Positions 39,454 to 48,939 of a stretch of DNA of 64,000 bases are shown one piece after another; position 1 is the stretch's first letter, and the number at the start of each line of letters is the position of its first letter. This stretch comes from Nostoc sp. JL34. GTDB taxonomy: Bacteria > Cyanobacteriota > Cyanobacteriia > Cyanobacteriales > Nostocaceae. The position numbers were made by a program, and so were the translations under genes. A model generated the notes under the pieces. It had not been told where the DNA came from. It did no database searches and saw nothing but the letters and a program-made list of their open reading frames with translations. The stretch is taken from positions 62,001-126,000 of the forward strand of contig NZ_JABXKQ010000015.1 in NCBI RefSeq assembly GCF_017114945.1, read 5' to 3'.

Positions 39454-39804
39454 ATGTCTAATAACCGTTCTGGAGTATTTATTGGCGGTTTGATGCTGGG
39501 AGCTACCATCGGTGCTTTGACCGGTTTGCTCGTAGCTCCACGCACAGGGCGCGAAACGCGTAAAATTTTGAAAAAATCTGCCAATGCTATCCCAGAATTG
39601 GCAGAGGATTTATCAACGAGTGTGCAAATCCAGGCCGATCGTCTTTCTGCTAGCGCACTACGAAACTGGGATGAAACTTTAGATAGATTACGGGAAGCGA
39701 TCGCAGCAGGTGTAGATGCCAGTCAGCGAGAAAGCCAAGTCTTGAAGCGACAAACATCTGTTGAAGACTCAGATTCGCTTCCTCAGCAATTAGAACGCTC
39801 ATAA
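39454..39804 (+). CDS. YtxH domain-containing protein
   Basis: A 116-residue protein with the YtxH pattern: a glycine-rich membrane segment (FIGGLMLGATIGALTGLLVAP) directly followed by RTGRETRKILKKSA, then an amphipathic helical tail ending in Gln and Glu. Proteins of this family are small membrane-anchored factors, often induced by stress; no enzymatic role is known. A strong ribosome-binding site (AAGGAG) precedes the ATG by 11 bases. The DUF948-like gene starts 11 bases after the stop, so they form an operon. A sigma-70 promoter lies upstream. Confidence 0.85.
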   Translation: MSNNRSGVFIGGLMLGATIGALTGLLVAPRTGRETRKILKKSANAIPELAEDLSTSVQIQADRLSASALRNWDETLDRLREAIAAGVDASQRESQVLKRQTSVEDSDSLPQQLERS

Positions 39805-39815
39805 ATGACATAACC

Positions 39816-40358
39816 GTGATTGAACCCCTGTTTTGGTTGGGACTTTCCTTACTTTTAGTAGCCACAAGCTTGACTGCGGTTTTAGTGGTGGCAATATCGG
39901 CTTTCCAGGAGTTAGCACGTGCGGCTCGCAGTGCAGAAAAACTATTTGATACCCTATCACGGGAGTTACCGCCCACTCTAGAAGCTATCCGTGTCACTGG
40001 CTTAGAAATCACTGACTTAACTGATGATGTCAGTGAAGGTGTAAAAAGTGCTAGTCAAGTCGTGAAGCAAGTTGACCAAAGTCTTGATAGTGCAAGAATT
40101 CAGGCTCAAAATCTGCAAGCAGGTACACGCAGCATCTTAATTGGCGCGAAAGCTGCTTGGAAAAACTTCACGCGCCAAAAACCAGCGAGGCGAATAAGCG
40201 ATCGCACCTCAAGTAATGAAAAACCACCATTAAGGGACTTGCGAGAACGAGAAGTGCTCAGGCCAGAAAATCGCCGAATCAAAGCAGAATTGTACCGTAC
40301 TAATGAGGGTTACAACGACGCTGCTAGCTGGGAAAACAATTTCGATGACGAAGATTGA
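39816..40358 (+). CDS. DUF948-like membrane protein
   Basis: A 180-residue protein starting with GTG, 11 bases behind the YtxH gene. Residues ~3-28 are a membrane anchor (FWLGLSLLLVATSLTAVLVVAISAF); the following ~90 residues are a long amphipathic helix (ELPPTLEAIRVTGLEITDLTDDVSEGVKSASQVV), as in DUF948 proteins, and the C-terminal 60 residues are charged and probably disordered. DUF948 and YtxH genes are adjacent in many bacteria, which supports a shared job at the membrane. The function is unknown. Confidence 0.8.
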   Translation: MIEPLFWLGLSLLLVATSLTAVLVVAISAFQELARAARSAEKLFDTLSRELPPTLEAIRVTGLEITDLTDDVSEGVKSASQVVKQVDQSLDSARIQAQNLQAGTRSILIGAKAAWKNFTRQKPARRISDRTSSNEKPPLRDLREREVLRPENRRIKAELYRTNEGYNDAASWENNFDDED

Positions 40359-40625
40359 ATGAGGGTATGGGGCAAAACAGTTGTGTTAGCGATAGCTAGG
40401 GTTTAGCCCGTTCCGAGTTCTAAATAAGTTAGATTCCCCACTCAATACTCAGCACTCCTGAAGAGCATTGGTTATTTTTCTTCATCTCCCTCACTCCCCA
40501 AAAACCTTTTGCTTTGATCCCTTAGATTAGAGTAAAGTAAACAAGTGTAAAGAACTATCATTTTTCTAGTACTCTTTTAAAACAACCTGTTCGCTTTTAC
40601 CGTTGATATTTGTATAAAAACGTCC

Positions 40626-41435
40626 ATGCAATCTTGTTTTTGGCGACGAATTCTCGTATCTATTGCAATATTTTTCCTGGCTGGGTCAATTTGGGTGATG
40701 CATTCTCCCCCAGCACTGGCTTATGACAATCCTGAGTTACTCCCTAACACCTTTACCCCAGTTGTAGATTTAGCTAAATCTCTACCTGTGCTGCAAGAAG
40801 AAAAGCTTGTCAAAGATTTAGAGCAGTTTGAAGCCGACACGGGCTGGAAACTGCGAGTACTGACCCAGTATGACCGCACTCCAGGTCGCGCAGTTATAAA
40901 ATATTGGGGTTTGGATGACAAAAGCATTCTACTAGTTGCTGATTCTCGTGGCGGTAACATCCTCAGTTTTAGTGTCGGTGATGCTGTTTATGAACTTTTA
41001 CCCCGGACTTTTTGGATAGAACTGCAAACCCGCTTCGGTAACTTGTACTTTGTCCGCGAACAAGGCGAAGACCAAGCCATTCTGCAAGCCTTAGAATCGG
41101 TTAAAGGCTGTTTGCTCAAGGGAGGTTGCAATGTTGTCCCCGGACTGCCACGAGAGCAATGGATTCTCACCTTGATTACCTCAATTATTGGTGGAGTGAT
41201 TTGTGGATTTGCAGCTCAACCCCGCGAGAAAGGACAAGTTTTTGCTTGGCAATGGGCTTTAATTTTCTCACCTTTGTGGGGAATCTTGTTTATTGCCTTT
41301 GGGATTGGGCCAGTGGTGACACGCACAAGCGACTGGTTGCCTTTAGTTCGCAATATCTCTGGGTTTCTTATTGGCGTCTTGGTTGCCTACCTATCTCCTA
41401 TTTTCAGTCGGTCTTCTTCTAGTAATGAGTTATGA
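40626..41435 (+). CDS. psb32: TPM-domain photosystem II repair protein, Psb32-like
   Basis: A 269-residue protein. It has a signal peptide (residues 1-~32, hydrophobic FLAGSIWVMHSPPALA with AxA cleavage), then a TPM (TLP18.3/Psb32) domain: VVDLAKSLPVLQEEKLVKDLEQFEADTGWKLRVLT, then KSILLVADSRGGNILSFSVG. Two or three membrane segments follow (LTLITSIIGGVICGF, WALIFSPLWGILFIAFGIG, ISGFLIGVLVAYL). This order matches cyanobacterial Psb32, which helps photosystem II turnover and protection under light stress, with the TPM domain in the lumen. The symbol rests on this pattern and not on a search. Confidence 0.78.
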   Translation: MQSCFWRRILVSIAIFFLAGSIWVMHSPPALAYDNPELLPNTFTPVVDLAKSLPVLQEEKLVKDLEQFEADTGWKLRVLTQYDRTPGRAVIKYWGLDDKSILLVADSRGGNILSFSVGDAVYELLPRTFWIELQTRFGNLYFVREQGEDQAILQALESVKGCLLKGGCNVVPGLPREQWILTLITSIIGGVICGFAAQPREKGQVFAWQWALIFSPLWGILFIAFGIGPVVTRTSDWLPLVRNISGFLIGVLVAYLSPIFSRSSSSNEL

Positions 41436-41573
41436 GTACCAAAGATTTGAGCGGCGGCGCTGTTGGCTCAAACTTTTCGCTGAGTTATGAGTTAATTAAA
41501 AACTTATAACTCCTAACTCCTAACTCTCTGAAGCTGATAAGCTGAAAGCTAATATTTGAGAAGCTCAACAAAA

Positions 41574-42203
41574 ATGGAATGGCACGTAACTGATGCTCAA
41601 AGTTTAGCAATCATTGATAGTGAAATTGATATTCATGTCTTTTCACCCGCAGAGTATGAGATTGTACGTCGGGTAATCTACGCCACGGCTGACTTTGAGT
41701 ATAAGTCTTTGATTCGCTTTTCTGAGCGTGCCTTGCAAGCTGGAGCAGCAGCACTAGCCGCGCGAACCACGATTGTGGTAGATGTGCCGATGGTACAAGT
41801 AGGTATTGCCTACGACATTCAAAACACCTTTGCTAATCCGGTGTATTGCAGCATGGAAGCTCTAACACGCCCTCAAAAAGAAAAAACTCGTGCAGCCTGG
41901 GGAATAGAAACCTTAGCAAAGCGTTATCCAGAGGGCATTTTTGTGGTTGGTCAAGCGCAAACAGCACTGACTGCACTAGTGGATTTAATTGAAGCTGAGG
42001 AAATTAGACCTGCTTTAATAATTGCGACTCCAGTGGGATTTGTAAATGTTGATGAAGCTAAGGAACGTTTACAAGACTCTCTAGTTCCTCACATTACAAT
42101 TGACAGTCGTAAAGGTAATGCAGTTGTAGCAGCTGCGATCGTTGATGGGTTGGTAGACTTGGCTTGGCAAGCCTATGGACAAGATGGAAATCGGGGGAGT
42201 TAG
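41574..42203 (+). CDS. cobH: Precorrin-8X methylmutase (CobH/CbiC)
   Basis: A 209-residue enzyme of corrin ring synthesis that moves the C-11 methyl group to C-12 in precorrin-8X, giving hydrogenobyrinate (or the cobalt form). Family signs are FSPAEYEIVRRVIYATADFEY, with the conserved His-like region replaced by ATADFE, ALAARTTIVVDVPMVQVGI, TRAAWGIE, IFVVGQAQTALTAL and PVGFVNVDEAKERL. The final SRKGNAVVAAAIVDGL matches the C-terminal signature. ATG at 41574 was chosen; the frame is open from TTG 41556. It stands alone here, without other cobalamin genes. Confidence 0.9.
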   Translation: MEWHVTDAQSLAIIDSEIDIHVFSPAEYEIVRRVIYATADFEYKSLIRFSERALQAGAAALAARTTIVVDVPMVQVGIAYDIQNTFANPVYCSMEALTRPQKEKTRAAWGIETLAKRYPEGIFVVGQAQTALTALVDLIEAEEIRPALIIATPVGFVNVDEAKERLQDSLVPHITIDSRKGNAVVAAAIVDGLVDLAWQAYGQDGNRGS

Positions 42204-42303
42204 GAAAGTCGCCTCTATTGTATTCTGTATCCAAAAGAGTATTCAAAATCACTGAATATCCTGATATTTTTGTTAAGTAGTACCGATCAAGGAGTCTTTT
42301 CTT

Positions 42304-43719
42304 GTGGTAATTCCAGGTTTCAAGTTAAGCGCATATCTTGCAATTCCCGTGGTATTAGGTCTTTTGGCTGAACGAGAAAGGGTAAAAGTATATTTAGTTG
42401 AAAATATCCCTCAGGTATTCACTAACAAGGAAATGAGCCTATCCAGCCGCCAGCTAATCAGCACTAAGGGAACTCCGAAAACATACTATGTTAGTGGTAC
42501 TGGAAACGACAAAAATAGCGGAGTTTCTTCCTCATCCCCTTTTAAGACCATTCAAAAGGCGGCAAATCTTACTAAGCCTGGGGACACTGTACTCATTATG
42601 AACGGAGTGTACACGAATGCAAGTCCGGGTGGAAATGTAGTATCTATTAGTCGTTCTGGAACAGCAAATGCATGGATTAAGTTTAAAGCATATCCTGGGC
42701 ATCAGCCGAAAATTCAGCACAATGGATGGAATGGAATTTCTATTGGCAATGGAGCGTCATATATTGAGATAAATGGGCTGGAGGTCGTAGGAAACAATGC
42801 CAATATAAACCTTGATTATGCGATGAGTCAGAAAACTAACAAGCTAAACCCGCTGACGAATGGAAACTGCATCAATATTGATGGACGAACAAATGGTCAT
42901 AGTCACCATATACGTATTCTCAACAACAAGGTACATGGGTGTGGAGGAGCAGGCATTTCAGCGATTGAATCGGACTATGTGACAGTATCTAATAATGTGG
43001 TGTTCGATAATGCCTGGTACAGCGTTTATGGTTGCAGTGGCATTTCGATGTTGAACAATTGGAATTCTGACAACAACCGCGGATACAAGATGTTTGTGAC
43101 TAACAACAAGTCCTACAACAATCGCATGTACATCCCTTGGATTGCAGTCGGAAAGATTACAGACGGGAATGGCATTATTATCGATAGTTCAAGAAACGAT
43201 CAGAATAACTCAAAATTGGATGCATATAAAGGACGTACTTTAGTTCAAAACAATCTTACATTTAATAATGGTGGATCAGGTATTCATGCATTTTTCAGCG
43301 ATCATGTTGATATTGTAAATAACACAGCTGTTTTAAATAATCAAACTCCAGAACTTAAAGGTGGCCAAATATTTGCTCATACGTCATCAGACGTCAGAAT
43401 CCTAAGGAACATTCTTTATGCTTTTCCTGGGAAAGGTATTAATATCAATACTAAAAACAAAAACGTTATTTATGATTATAATATCTACATTAATAGTTCT
43501 AATATAAGTGTTAAAGGGCCTCACGATATTGTTGCAGACTCACAGTTTTTAAGCAATTATCCCACTCTAGAAAAAATATCTGGTAATTGGAAATTGCAGC
43601 TGGATAAACAAAATCCGCCAACGCGGACTTATGTAGAGCCTAAATCGGCAGGTTTTGTTTGTGGGACAGTAACTTATCGTTTGCAAGGGAAACTCATCAA
43701 AGTGGGATGTTCTCGTTAG
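42304..43719 (+). CDS. Right-handed beta-helix (pectate-lyase-like) protein
   Basis: A 471-residue protein starting with GTG. After a weakly hydrophobic N-terminus comes a TYYVSGTGNDKNSG segment with SPFKTIQKAANLTKPGDTVLIMNGVY, the usual opening of polysaccharide lyase family 9 and DUF1565 proteins. The middle consists of short beta-helix turns with many Asn ladders (ILNNKVHGC, VSNNVVFDN, FVTNNKSYNN, VQNNLTFNNGGSGIHAF, IVNNTAVLNN, ILRNILYAF). It could be a lyase or a binding protein for an acidic polysaccharide outside the cell; the catalytic residues cannot be fixed by eye. It stands alone between cobH and a membrane protein gene. Its codon use is more AT- and Asn-rich than its neighbours, so horizontal transfer is possible. 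Confidence 0.75.
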   Translation: MVIPGFKLSAYLAIPVVLGLLAERERVKVYLVENIPQVFTNKEMSLSSRQLISTKGTPKTYYVSGTGNDKNSGVSSSSPFKTIQKAANLTKPGDTVLIMNGVYTNASPGGNVVSISRSGTANAWIKFKAYPGHQPKIQHNGWNGISIGNGASYIEINGLEVVGNNANINLDYAMSQKTNKLNPLTNGNCINIDGRTNGHSHHIRILNNKVHGCGGAGISAIESDYVTVSNNVVFDNAWYSVYGCSGISMLNNWNSDNNRGYKMFVTNNKSYNNRMYIPWIAVGKITDGNGIIIDSSRNDQNNSKLDAYKGRTLVQNNLTFNNGGSGIHAFFSDHVDIVNNTAVLNNQTPELKGGQIFAHTSSDVRILRNILYAFPGKGININTKNKNVIYDYNIYINSSNISVKGPHDIVADSQFLSNYPTLEKISGNWKLQLDKQNPPTRTYVEPKSAGFVCGTVTYRLQGKLIKVGCSR

Positions 43720-44071
43720 CAAGAAGGCAGGAGGTACAAGGCAGAAGAGATTTATCCCGAATCTAAATGCTCGAATCTCCTGGATGACCATCAGGAAACC
43801 TTGCAATTGAACTAAGGATTGGGGATTGGGGACTATTAAGATTTGGATGAGGATTCAGACCTCAAGCAAATCTTAAAGGAATTTCTTGCCCAGTCCCCAT
43901 TCCTCCCAAACTTGCTGCGCTGTTGGCGAGTGCGTCTGTAAAAAAGTTGGGGAGGAATGGGCATAACCAGTTGAAAGTAAACTACCAAAATATCTGTGAT
44001 AGGTGGCTTGTAATTAGTGTAGGTCTGTTTCTGGTGTGTGTGTGAAAGAGAAGCCTATGCTGATTACTTTT
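43720..44071. other. Intergenic region between convergent genes
   Basis: Contains GGGGATT-type heptamers (GGATTGGGGATTGGGGAC near 43816-43833) and a partly complementary run (CCCAGTCCCCATTCCTCCC near 43890-43908). No gene seen. Confidence 0.5.
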
Positions 44072-44758
44072 TTAATCCTCTACTCTCCGACGCCGCCGAC
44101 GCGGCTTTTGTTGTTGGTCTTCACGCAAGCGGCGACCGACTTCGTTAAAGAAATCTCGCCGCAGATAAGGATAATCGCTAACCCACAAGTCACGATTGGG
44201 AAAGTATATATCGCTGAATTCTTCAATACTGCTCAAATCTGGACGATTTGACATCACTACCATTTCTGCAATTTGGCCGCGAGTAATAACTTTGTGGGCA
44301 GGACGCAATGGTGCTACAAACTCAATGCTAAATCCTGTGTCATCACCGAGTTCTAAGTTTATCTGTTTTTCTCGGTTTTCTATAATCACCAATTCGCCTT
44401 TGTTGTTGACTGTTTCGGTTTTACCCATCAACTGGTCTGTAATCCACCAATCTAGGACTCGACCACGGAAAAAGCCACCGTACTTATAACGGCGGCATTG
44501 TAAATTCCGCATACTTGCTTGAAACACTGGATACCACAGCCAAAAAAAGGTGCTAATTACCCCAAGCACAAATACTATTGAAGCAAACTCAAGCTTGAAA
44601 ACAACTGTTACAAGCAAAATAACAACTACTGCAACTACAGAAATTAACAGCCGTTGCAAAAAATTTGAGAACTTCCCCCAGTAGTACTTGTACTGCAAAC
44701 CAGTGGCAATTAGGGGGACAACTTGTTCAAATTTCTGGCGAGTCAGTGGTACTAACAT
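44072..44758 (-). CDS. Conserved cyanobacterial membrane protein of unknown function
   Basis: A 228-residue protein. Two hydrophobic segments (LLISVVAVVVILLVTVVF and FASIVFVLGVISTFFWLWYPVF) sit near residues 37-80, followed by a soluble domain with GRVLDWWITDQLMGKTETVNNKGELVIIENREKQINLELGDD, and a tail ending in a run of arginines (PRRRRRRVED). The soluble part should face the cytoplasm, given the basic end. No known catalytic motif is visible. It is encoded downstream of dapB on the same strand (39-base gap) and could share its transcript. Confidence 0.75.
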   Translation of the reverse strand: MLVPLTRQKFEQVVPLIATGLQYKYYWGKFSNFLQRLLISVVAVVVILLVTVVFKLEFASIVFVLGVISTFFWLWYPVFQASMRNLQCRRYKYGGFFRGRVLDWWITDQLMGKTETVNNKGELVIIENREKQINLELGDDTGFSIEFVAPLRPAHKVITRGQIAEMVVMSNRPDLSSIEEFSDIYFPNRDLWVSDYPYLRRDFFNEVGRRLREDQQQKPRRRRRRVED

Positions 44759-44797
44759 GAATGCTGATTAATGAATGCCCAATAGTGGGTTGAAAGT

Positions 44798-45634
44798 TTA
44801 AAGTATCTTTTCTAATCCATATACTAACGACTTTAGCGCTAATACTTTGCGAATCGCTAGTAGCACTCCTGGCATATAACAAGCGCGATCGCTCGTATCA
44901 TGTCGTAAAGTATAAATCTGTCCCGCTGCGCCAAAAATGACTTCCTGATGGGCAATCAATCCCGGCAAGCGCACGCTATGAATTCTAATCCCTTCATCTG
45001 CGATACTGCCCCTAGCTCCTGGTAATTTTTCCGTTTCTTCTACAAGAGCAGGGTTAAAAGTTTTACCCAATTCTCCTAATAACTGCGCCGTTTGAATGGC
45101 AGTACCACTGGGAGCATCAGCTTTTTGGTTGTGATGCAGTTCGATAATTTCCACATGGTCAAAATATTTCGAGGCTGCGATCGCAGCTTGTTGCAACAGT
45201 ACCATGCCAATGGAAAAATTAGGAATAATTAGACAACCAGTGCTAGCTTTGTCGGCAAAGTCTGCCAAGTCTTGAATTTGTTTTGGACTTAACCCAGTGG
45301 TGCCGACTACAGGACGAATACCGTAAGCGATCGCACTGCGAATATTGTCATAAACTGAATCGGGATGGGTAAAGTCTACAATCACCCCTGGAGGTGACTG
45401 TCTGTCACCAGCCACATACCCCAACATCGGTTCTAATTGATTGGTAATTGGCACTTCTAGAGGTTCGCTTAAACCTGCCAACTCTCCAGCATCTTTATCT
45501 TGATGTTCCAAACTGTGGTCAATTGCACCCACTAGGTTTAAGTCAGGTGCTTGCGCCACCGCCTTAATCACTTCACGGCCCATTTTGCCAGCAGCACCGT
45601 TGACAATAATCGGGATAGGAGCTTGATTCGTCAT
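44798..45634 (-). CDS. dapB: 4-hydroxy-tetrahydrodipicolinate reductase (DapB)
   Basis: A 278-residue cytoplasmic enzyme of the lysine and diaminopimelate pathway; it reduces the dapA product with NAD(P)H. The N-terminal Rossmann motif is [28 protein letters not shown] and VGTTGLSP follow, and the catalytic signature [15 protein letters not shown] carries the His pair and Lys of the active site. Length fits cyanobacterial DapB. The only near partner is the membrane-protein gene downstream. Confidence 0.96.
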   Translation of the reverse strand: MTNQAPIPIIVNGAAGKMGREVIKAVAQAPDLNLVGAIDHSLEHQDKDAGELAGLSEPLEVPITNQLEPMLGYVAGDRQSPPGVIVDFTHPDSVYDNIRSAIAYGIRPVVGTTGLSPKQIQDLADFADKASTGCLIIPNFSIGMVLLQQAAIAASKYFDHVEIIELHHNQKADAPSGTAIQTAQLLGELGKTFNPALVEETEKLPGARGSIADEGIRIHSVRLPGLIAHQEVIFGAAGQIYTLRHDTSDRACYMPGVLLAIRKVLALKSLVYGLEKIL

Positions 45635-46125
45635 AGGTCGAGAAATACTTTTTGAGTCAACAAGGGAATTGTAAAGACTTTGGCGATCTAGTAGCTAGCT
45701 TCTCAAATTTTTGGCTTAATTCCACCTACCCTGAATCGTGCAGCTAATCGCTTAGTTTTTCTACTCCCTAAAAGATCGGTTCTCGTTTTCATCTCACTAT
45801 CTTACCCAGTAACCCGTTTTATTTTCCGATCGCACTGCCTTGATAAGTAGTCCTTATAGAATATATCAGCCTTTGTTTGTCAAGTCTAGTTGACCATTTG
45901 CAATATTATTGTTATATTTATTTACATAACTTAGTAAATCGCCAAAGTAAGCTGCATAGTTAAAATTGCACCTTGTTTATTAACTATCTAGTTTTGGTTA
46001 CGTAGGGTGTTAACTAAGAAAAACAGACTTCGGTTTTACAATATCTCATCGACATTTGGACTTCTCCCATCTACCTCGGCTATTAAGTCGGGGTTTTTTA
46101 TGTTCTCGATTAGCAGCTTATTTCT
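45635..46125. other. Intergenic region with plus-strand terminator
   Basis: 490 bases between two minus-strand genes. A plus-strand intrinsic terminator lies at 46073-46099 with no plus-strand gene before it, so a small RNA may be made here. Also contains the minus-strand dapB promoter, not resolved. Confidence 0.55.
46073..46099 (+). terminator. Plus-strand intrinsic terminator of a possible small RNA
   Basis: ACCTCGGCT pairs with AGTCGGGGT (two wobble pairs) around ATTA, directly followed by T6. The reverse strand has no T run after the stem, so it does not serve panB. Confidence 0.65.
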
Positions 46126-46905
46126 TTAACTTTTCTCAGGAAACTTTCGCTCTCGCACTTCCACGGCATAATCTTGCACAGCTTTGGTAATCGTCTCGCG
46201 CAAATTCGTATAAACTTTGGCGAATGGTGGATGCTTCTCTGCCAGTCCAAGGACATCTGAGGTAACTAAAACTTGTCCATCGCAGTGAATTCCCGCACCG
46301 ATACCAATTGTGGGAATACTTAATTTTTGTGAAATCTGCATTGCTAAATCTGCGGGTATATGCTCTAAGACGAGAGAAAATACACCTGCTTGTTCGAGAG
46401 CGATCGCTTCTTGTAAAATTCTCTCACTGGCTTCTTGCGTCTTTCCTTGTTGTCGCAAACCCAGTTGATGTATTGATTGTGGTGTCAAACCCACATGACC
46501 CATGACCGGAATTCCGGCTTCTACTAAACGAGCCACAGTTTGGGCGATCGCTGGATAGCCACCTTCCAATTTTACCGCTTGAGCGCCCGTTTCCTTCAGT
46601 ACCCGCCCAGCTGAGTGCATCGCTTGTTGGAGACTTTCTTGATACGTCAGAAATGGTAAATCTACAACTACTAATGCGCGCTTAACCCCACGGCGCACAG
46701 ATTTGGCGTGATATATGATTTCATCCAAAGTGATTGGCAGTGTTGTTTCATACCCTAGAACTACTGCCATAGAGTCACCCACGAGGATTAAGTCTACACC
46801 AGCTGCATCGAGGAGTTGAGCGATCGCATAATCCCAGGCGGTCAACGCCACAATTGAACGTCCCTGTTGTTTCCATTGAATTAATTGCTGGGTAGTGATT
46901 GCCAT
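46126..46905 (-). CDS. panB: 3-methyl-2-oxobutanoate hydroxymethyltransferase (PanB)
   Basis: A 259-residue enzyme of pantothenate synthesis that adds a hydroxymethyl group from 5,10-methylene-THF to ketoisovalerate, giving ketopantoate. Motifs are [32 protein letters not shown] with Asp for metal, [38 protein letters not shown] and [16 protein letters not shown]. The start matches the family. It precedes no panC here. Confidence 0.95.
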   Translation of the reverse strand: MAITTQQLIQWKQQGRSIVALTAWDYAIAQLLDAAGVDLILVGDSMAVVLGYETTLPITLDEIIYHAKSVRRGVKRALVVVDLPFLTYQESLQQAMHSAGRVLKETGAQAVKLEGGYPAIAQTVARLVEAGIPVMGHVGLTPQSIHQLGLRQQGKTQEASERILQEAIALEQAGVFSLVLEHIPADLAMQISQKLSIPTIGIGAGIHCDGQVLVTSDVLGLAEKHPPFAKVYTNLRETITKAVQDYAVEVRERKFPEKS

Positions 46906-47036
46906 TTATTTGAGTGCTGAGTAGTGTTAGCGTTAGCGGGGCGTTTAGCCCGTGCTGAGTGCTGAGTTAGAAGTTAGGAGTTTTGAATTGAAAAAATTCT
47001 TTAACTTATAACTCCTAACTCATAACTCTTAACGAA

Positions 47037-48143
47037 TCATTTAACAGCGCGACTGAAAGCAATATGGGGTTTTGCACTGTCTGTTTTGGGCATTAACCAA
47101 GCTAGACCTTCACTAGTGCCGATCCATAATTTATTACCAATGTCAGGTGCAAGGGCAAGAATCCGACTAGAAGGAAGTCCAGCAACTTCTCCGTCTAAAA
47201 TAGCTCCTGTATTTGGATTTAATCGTAACAAACCATTATTAGTCCCGACCCAGAGACTACCATCTTTAGCAAAACGTACCGCTGTCACGTCACGCCCACG
47301 CAGGCGAGTCACAGACCGCAACACTGCACCAGTTTTTGGGTTAATAACTAGCAAATTATTCGGCATTCCCGCCCAAATTAACCCTTCTGGACTAATAGCT
47401 AAAGCTTGTACAGTCGTCCCTGGCAAATCGGCTATCCGTTTCATAATCGTTGCACTAGCAGTATTTACCCGCACCAATCCATCAAGAGTGCCAACCCACA
47501 GTTGACCTTCAGCATCTAAAGTCAGGGTGTTGGCGCTGACACCAGGCAGATTTTTTAAAGTTGTCATAATCAAGCCTTGGTCGGGACTAATTAGAGCTAA
47601 ACCGCTATCGGTTCCAGTCCATAAATAACCTCGCTTGTCAAGTAACAGCGACAATACTCGTTTAGAAGGTAAAAATAAATTCTGTGCGGTGATTTCGTTA
47701 GTGCGGGGATCTACTCGAACTAGTCCCTCGTAACTTCCTACCCACAAACGTCCTACTTTGTCTTGGGCTAAAGCACCAATGGCAACATTCGGTAAGCTAA
47801 CACGAGAAACAATCTTGCCGGTTTTAGGATCAATCCGCGATAGTCCCCGCCAAGAACCTACCCAAAGATTACCTGTAACATCTCCCAGTAAGTTACCGAC
47901 ACGATAATCAGTTACTGGCGAATTTTCTTGTACTCCCCGTTCATCAGGCAAAGGTTCTACTCGCGGTGGCGGTGGGGAAGTTGGATAAGCAGGGGTCAAA
48001 TCAGATGAATTAATATCAGGGGTTTTTTGTGCCCATCCCATATTTGGCGAAGCTATCAACCCTAGCAGAATAGAAGTAATCAATAAACTAGTACGCTTGC
48101 AAAACAATACCACGGTGACATTTCCTTTGGAGACAGTACCCAT
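47037..48143 (-). CDS. Secreted beta-propeller protein (regulator-propeller repeats)
   Basis: A 368-residue protein. A signal peptide of about 38 residues ends in GWAQK; a Pro-rich linker (TPAYPTSPPPPRVEPLP) follows. The rest is repeats of LWVGTxxGLxRxxPxTGxI (e.g. LWVGSYEGLVRVDPRTNEI, LWVGTLDGLVRVN, LWVGTNNGLLRLNPNTGAI), the two-component regulator propeller type, about 7 blades. There is no kinase or other output domain, so it is a stand-alone sensor or binding propeller in the periplasm. It lies upstream of and divergent from rbcL. Confidence 0.82.
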   Translation of the reverse strand: MGTVSKGNVTVVLFCKRTSLLITSILLGLIASPNMGWAQKTPDINSSDLTPAYPTSPPPPRVEPLPDERGVQENSPVTDYRVGNLLGDVTGNLWVGSWRGLSRIDPKTGKIVSRVSLPNVAIGALAQDKVGRLWVGSYEGLVRVDPRTNEITAQNLFLPSKRVLSLLLDKRGYLWTGTDSGLALISPDQGLIMTTLKNLPGVSANTLTLDAEGQLWVGTLDGLVRVNTASATIMKRIADLPGTTVQALAISPEGLIWAGMPNNLLVINPKTGAVLRSVTRLRGRDVTAVRFAKDGSLWVGTNNGLLRLNPNTGAILDGEVAGLPSSRILALAPDIGNKLWIGTSEGLAWLMPKTDSAKPHIAFSRAVK

Positions 48144-48939
48144 AGCCGTTACCTAAACGGGCTTTGAGTTAATTCCAGTGTTCCCCTAGCTGGGATTTTT
48201 TAAACATTGGGGATTGGGGCATCAGGGATGAGGGGGGAGTGTGGGGAGATTATAAAAAAGCTTTGCAGCCTTTCCACACTCTCAATGCCCAATCACCATT
48301 TATGACACTTTGTAAAGTATTTGTAACAAAAAGTTTAAATCTTTATGTAATAACAAAATTAAATAGATAAGTTAAAAACTTTCAAAGAATAACTTATCGA
48401 ATTCTTGATATATTGTGAAACAAGTTACAAATTACGTGGCGTGCAATTTTTTTATCTTTCGCTCACCACTTTGCTAAATCTCTGTCAAGTAAATTCTTTT
48501 CTGGTATCTTTTCTATCAACGGAGAAGGTATGAGGAGTGTAAAGGCGGGAATGTGTGCCAGCCAGCCCAATCCCCTGAATATCCCAATTTATGGGGGAAT
48601 TATCTAAATCAAGCCGCAAAACGCGGAAGTTTTGGTGAAATTGAGAAGGTTTAGTTGGGTGCAAAGAAGAGGTAAAAAAGAATTTTAATTTTTAGCAAGA
48701 GGGAACAGTAGAAGCGCTAGGTCGTGTACCCCTAGAAGGGGAAAACACTGGTGAGGAGGGCTACCACAGCTACCAAAGTGTCCGCCGCAAAAAAACTGCT
48801 AACCTCTGCCAAAGGCAACTCCTAACAAAAAAAATTTCCTGATCTTCCCCTCGCTGAAGGGGCAAGAGCGGGGTGAGGGGAAGTTGCACGAAACGTGATT
48901 TGATAATTAAAAAGAGTGATTTCAGGGAAGGATAAAATT
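48144..48939. other. Long leader and promoter region of rbcL
   Basis: About 800 bases between divergent genes. It should contain the promoters of both; no single -10/-35 pair could be chosen. A 9-bp stem CTTCCCCTC/GAGGGGAAG spans 48844-48883 in the untranslated leader. Anabaena rbcL is known to have a long 5' leader. Confidence 0.6.
48844..48883 (+). promoter_or_regulatory. Hairpin in the rbcL leader
   Basis: CTTCCCCTC (48844-48852) pairs perfectly with GAGGGGAAG (48875-48883), 57 bases before the ATG; the enclosed part contains GCTGAAGGGGC. It may shape mRNA stability or translation. Confidence 0.45.
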
